Shown here: in pieces, positions 4,039 through 6,237 of the stretch | Layout: each line of letters opens with the position of its first letter | Numbering within the stretch: position 1 is the first letter of the stretch | DNA from: Melioribacteraceae bacterium | GTDB lineage: Bacteria > Bacteroidota > Ignavibacteria > Ignavibacteriales > Melioribacteraceae | Length of the DNA: 6,237 nucleotides | Direction of reading: 5' to 3' | Assembly (NCBI GenBank): GCA_015494845.1 | Contig: WGAL01000265.1 | Location: forward strand, 1-6,237 | Translations under genes and position numbers: made by a program | Notes under the pieces: model-generated | Databases searched by the model: none | What the model saw: only the letters and a program-made list of their open reading frames with translations | Told to the model about the DNA's origin: nothing

Positions 4039-6237
4039 TTAAACCGTGAAGTTTTCTTTTGTGGTTTCGATTGGAAAAATCAATTTGAAAACGGTTTCGT
4101 TCTCGTCCGATTTCTCGAGAATGATATCGCCGCCGTTTTTGCGAAGGAACTCGGTTGCGAGAAACAAACCCAAGCCGTTGCCTTTTTGTTTGGTTGTAAA
4201 GTTCTTGCCGAAAATTTTACCTTGAATTTCCGGCGGAATTTTTTCGCCGTTGTTTTTTACGTAAACGGAAACGTAAGCGTCGTTTGTTTCGGCGTAAATC
4301 TCGATTTTGTTTGCGCTCGCTTCTTTTGCGTTCCGTAAAATGTTTACGAAAATTCTCGTTAAATATTCTTCGTCTGAAAATAACGTAATCCCTTCGAGCG
4401 AATTATCGAGCGTAATTTCAATCTTGTCGTTCGAGAAAAGCGATTTTACTTTTTTCAGTAATTCTAGAAGATTTAATTCTTTCGGTTTTATTCCGGGCAT
4501 TTTTCCGAGAGTGGAAAATTCGCTTGCGATGTTTTTCAACAACTCGATTTGCGAAAGCGTCGAATCGGTAATCTTGAAAAACGCTTCGTCGAAATTCTCG
4601 TCGTTTTCCTTTTTCATTGCGATAAGCTGCTGTAACGAAAGTTTCATCGGAGTGAGCGGATTTTTAATTTCGTGCGCGACTTGCCGCGCCATTTCGCGCC
4701 ACGCCGCTTCGCGTTCCGAAGCGATTAATTTTTGTTGCGTGTTTTTTAATTCGCGCGCCATAAAGTTAAAGCCGTCCACAAGTTCCTTAACTTCGCCGAA
4801 CGCTTTGGTTTTGATTTGCAAATCCAAATTTCCTTCGGCTATTTTCCGCGTCGCTTCCGTAAGTTCGTTAATCGGTCGCGACAAATAATAAGCGAGCAAA
4901 AAGCCGAGCAAGATAATTCCCAGCGCGGCGACGGAATAACTCGTTACCAGCATCACGTCGAGTTCGCGTTCGGACATAGGAAGAATAATAGGATTAAACG
5001 CTTCGTCGATTTGAATTATGTAACTTTCGCCGCCGTAAAAAATTTTGGAATAAAAAACGTGGCGTGCGTATTTCTCAATATTTTCGGTAAGCAAAATGTC
5101 GTTGATTCGCTCAAGTTCAATATTTACAACCGCTTCGGGATTTAGCGCATCAGGAAGAATTCCGTTCTCGAAATAAAGCGGATGAGTGGTGTAGAAAATT
5201 TTGTCCTTATAGAAAACCGTGAAATCGAATTTCAATTCGTCTTTTGCGCGCTCGAATAACGCAACAGGGTCGTCTCCTGTTTGCTCGGAATAGCGTAAAT
5301 ATTTTCCGACAGCCAACGCTTTTTTATTCAGTTTAAACAAACGCGAATTCAGATTTTTTTCTTCGCTTAAATTTCTGAAATAAACCGCGAGTAAAATTAA
5401 CGGAATGACCGAAACGAGCGCAACGCCTGCAAATATTGCGGTTCTGAACGCAAGCCGTTTTTTGCGTTTGAGAAAATCGGGCAAAGCCAAAAACGAAAGC
5501 GGAATTAAGATAAAGAGAAAAAACGCGCCGAATAATTTCAGCGCATCGAAAAATTTGTACGCAAACGGCGGCGCGGGTTTTAGGAAGAAGTAAACCGTTT
5601 TTCTTCCGCTATTGCCTATCGCCAACAAATCGTATTCTTTGCGGTTTATTTCAGTAACGGAAATTTTCTTCCCGTTGCGTTTCGCCAGCGCAAGCAATTC
5701 GCGCTTTTTGGTTTTTGTGAGCGTGGCGGGAATTGAATTAAAAACCAATTTGCCGTTGCGGAAAATCAGCAAGCCCAAATTCAAGCGGCGTTTTAACGAA
5801 ACAAGCGCTTGATTGTTCGCGATGAAAAATTCGGGCAAAGTGGAATTGAAAAGTTTAGTCGGAGAAAAATCAACCGAGCCGAAAATATCGTAACCTTTCG
5901 GTATTTTGCGGTGCGCACGCGCAACAAACGACTCTTTTTTACGGATTTCTTCTTCGTTTTTGTTGTAATAAAAATAAACGGTTTCGCCGGAAGTATCCGT
6001 TATTTCAATTGCGGAAGAGAACGCCTCAAACGGCAAGCGCGACGCGTTCCAATAACGGTAGGCAAGCGAGTTGTTGAATAATCTGATATTTTCATCTTGA
6101 AGCGCAGACGCGATTTTTCCGGTTTCGGTTCTGATTAAGTTTTGATAATGGTATCTATCCGGTTTTGCGATTTTCCAAGCGGCGAATTTGAATAGCGATT
6201 TTTCGAAATCGGAATTGTGGTAGAACAGCAATAGAAC
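4039..6237 (-). CDS. NtrY-like membrane sensor histidine kinase with HAMP domain, N-terminus cut by window edge
   Basis: The frame runs open through the right edge, giving 732 residues numbered from the edge. The TTG at 6229-6231 is an internal Leu, not a start. VLLLFY at the edge looks like the end of a first membrane span. Then come an extracytoplasmic region (about 6-230), spans at about 232-252 and 265-286 joined by a basic loop (KRKKRL), a second extracytoplasmic region (about 287-428, possibly Cache/PAS-like), a span at 429-452 and HAMP (about 451-499). The dimerisation domain has WREMARQVAHEIKNPLTP with phospho-acceptor His522 (codon 4672-4674). The ATPase domain follows: N-box FVNILRNAKEAS (Asn632, Asn636), G1 box NNGEKIPPE (662-670) with Asn for the usual Asp, then TTK (681-683) and GNGLGL (686-691). 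No receiver domain is attached and no response regulator is in view. The cytoplasmic half resembles long (around 1000 residues or more) Bacteroidota/Chlorobi kinases, so much of the N-terminus may be missing. The signal is unknown. Confidence 0.95.
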   Translation of the reverse strand, partial: VLLLFYHNSDFEKSLFKFAAWKIAKPDRYHYQNLIRTETGKIASALQDENIRLFNNSLAYRYWNASRLPFEAFSSAIEITDTSGETVYFYYNKNEEEIRKKESFVARAHRKIPKGYDIFGSVDFSPTKLFNSTLPEFFIANNQALVSLKRRLNLGLLIFRNGKLVFNSIPATLTKTKKRELLALAKRNGKKISVTEINRKEYDLLAIGNSGRKTVYFFLKPAPPFAYKFFDALKLFGAFFLFILIPLSFLALPDFLKRKKRLAFRTAIFAGVALVSVIPLILLAVYFRNLSEEKNLNSRLFKLNKKALAVGKYLRYSEQTGDDPVALFERAKDELKFDFTVFYKDKIFYTTHPLYFENGILPDALNPEAVVNIELERINDILLTENIEKYARHVFYSKIFYGGESYIIQIDEAFNPIILPMSERELDVMLVTSYSVAALGIILLGFLLAYYLSRPINELTEATRKIAEGNLDLQIKTKAFGEVKELVDGFNFMARELKNTQQKLIASEREAAWREMARQVAHEIKNPLTPMKLSLQQLIAMKKENDENFDEAFFKITDSTLSQIELLKNIASEFSTLGKMPGIKPKELNLLELLKKVKSLFSNDKIEITLDNSLEGITLFSDEEYLTRIFVNILRNAKEASANKIEIYAETNDAYVSVYVKNNGEKIPPEIQGKIFGKNFTTKQKGNGLGLFLATEFLRKNGGDIILEKSDENETVFKLIFPIETTKENFTV

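Noticed and set aside
4307..4888. Plus-strand open frame of 193 codons inside the kinase
   Set aside because: It is antisense to the HAMP, His-kinase and ATPase coding region. Its Ser/Phe-rich composition is the mirror of Glu/Lys/Arg codons on the coding strand.
6229..6231. TTG as the true start of the kinase
   Set aside because: The frame continues open to the window edge with hydrophobic codons, and related kinases have a membrane span before the sensor region, so the gene is better read as cut by the edge.
1..6237. CRISPR array, defence system, prophage or insertion sequence
   Set aside because: No regularly spaced repeats, transposase, integrase, nuclease or phage structural motifs in any frame; the coding sequence is accounted for by housekeeping, transport and sensing genes.

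Overview
The window looks like an ordinary chromosomal stretch from a moderately AT-rich, Gram-negative-type bacterium, most likely of the FCB group (Bacteroidota, Chlorobi/Ignavibacteriota or a relative). This placement is an inference from three things. The AmpG-like transporter and the NtrY-like kinase resemble Bacteroidota/Chlorobi versions as I remember them. Shine-Dalgarno sites are mostly weak or absent. MORN-type repeat proteins are common in that group. No rRNA, tRNA, CRISPR array, insertion sequence or phage gene is visible.

Layout, left to right. (1) Positions 1-297 (+) hold the last 98 codons of a choloylglycine-hydrolase-family (linear amide C-N hydrolase) gene that is clearly more AT-rich than the rest. 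(2) A 72-base convergent spacer contains one weak hairpin. (3) Positions 370-2077 (-) are a tightly overlapped three-gene operon, transcribed as MORN-repeat protein, then prmC (release-factor glutamine methyltransferase), then dtd (D-aminoacyl-tRNA deacylase). The overlaps are TAATG and ATGA. (4) Positions 2078-2304 are a divergent AT-rich intergenic region with a 12-base direct repeat and no convincing promoter. (5) Positions 2305-2736 (+) encode a 143-residue single-span membrane protein of unknown function with a good ribosome binding site. (6) Positions 2764-6237 (-) hold two genes 9 bases apart: a large NtrY-like sensor histidine kinase, cut by the right window edge at its N-terminus, and a downstream AmpG-like major facilitator transporter.

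Functionally, prmC and dtd both serve translation quality: one modifies release factors and the other removes D-amino acids from tRNA. The MORN-repeat protein is translationally linked to them but its role is unknown. The kinase-transporter pair suggests, by inference only, an envelope-sensing protein co-expressed with a permease that may import a cell-wall fragment or other small solute.

I found no convincing new biological system. The points most worth a second look are the kinase with two extracytoplasmic regions next to an AmpG-like transporter, the base-composition step at the hydrolase gene, and the unrecognised small membrane protein.
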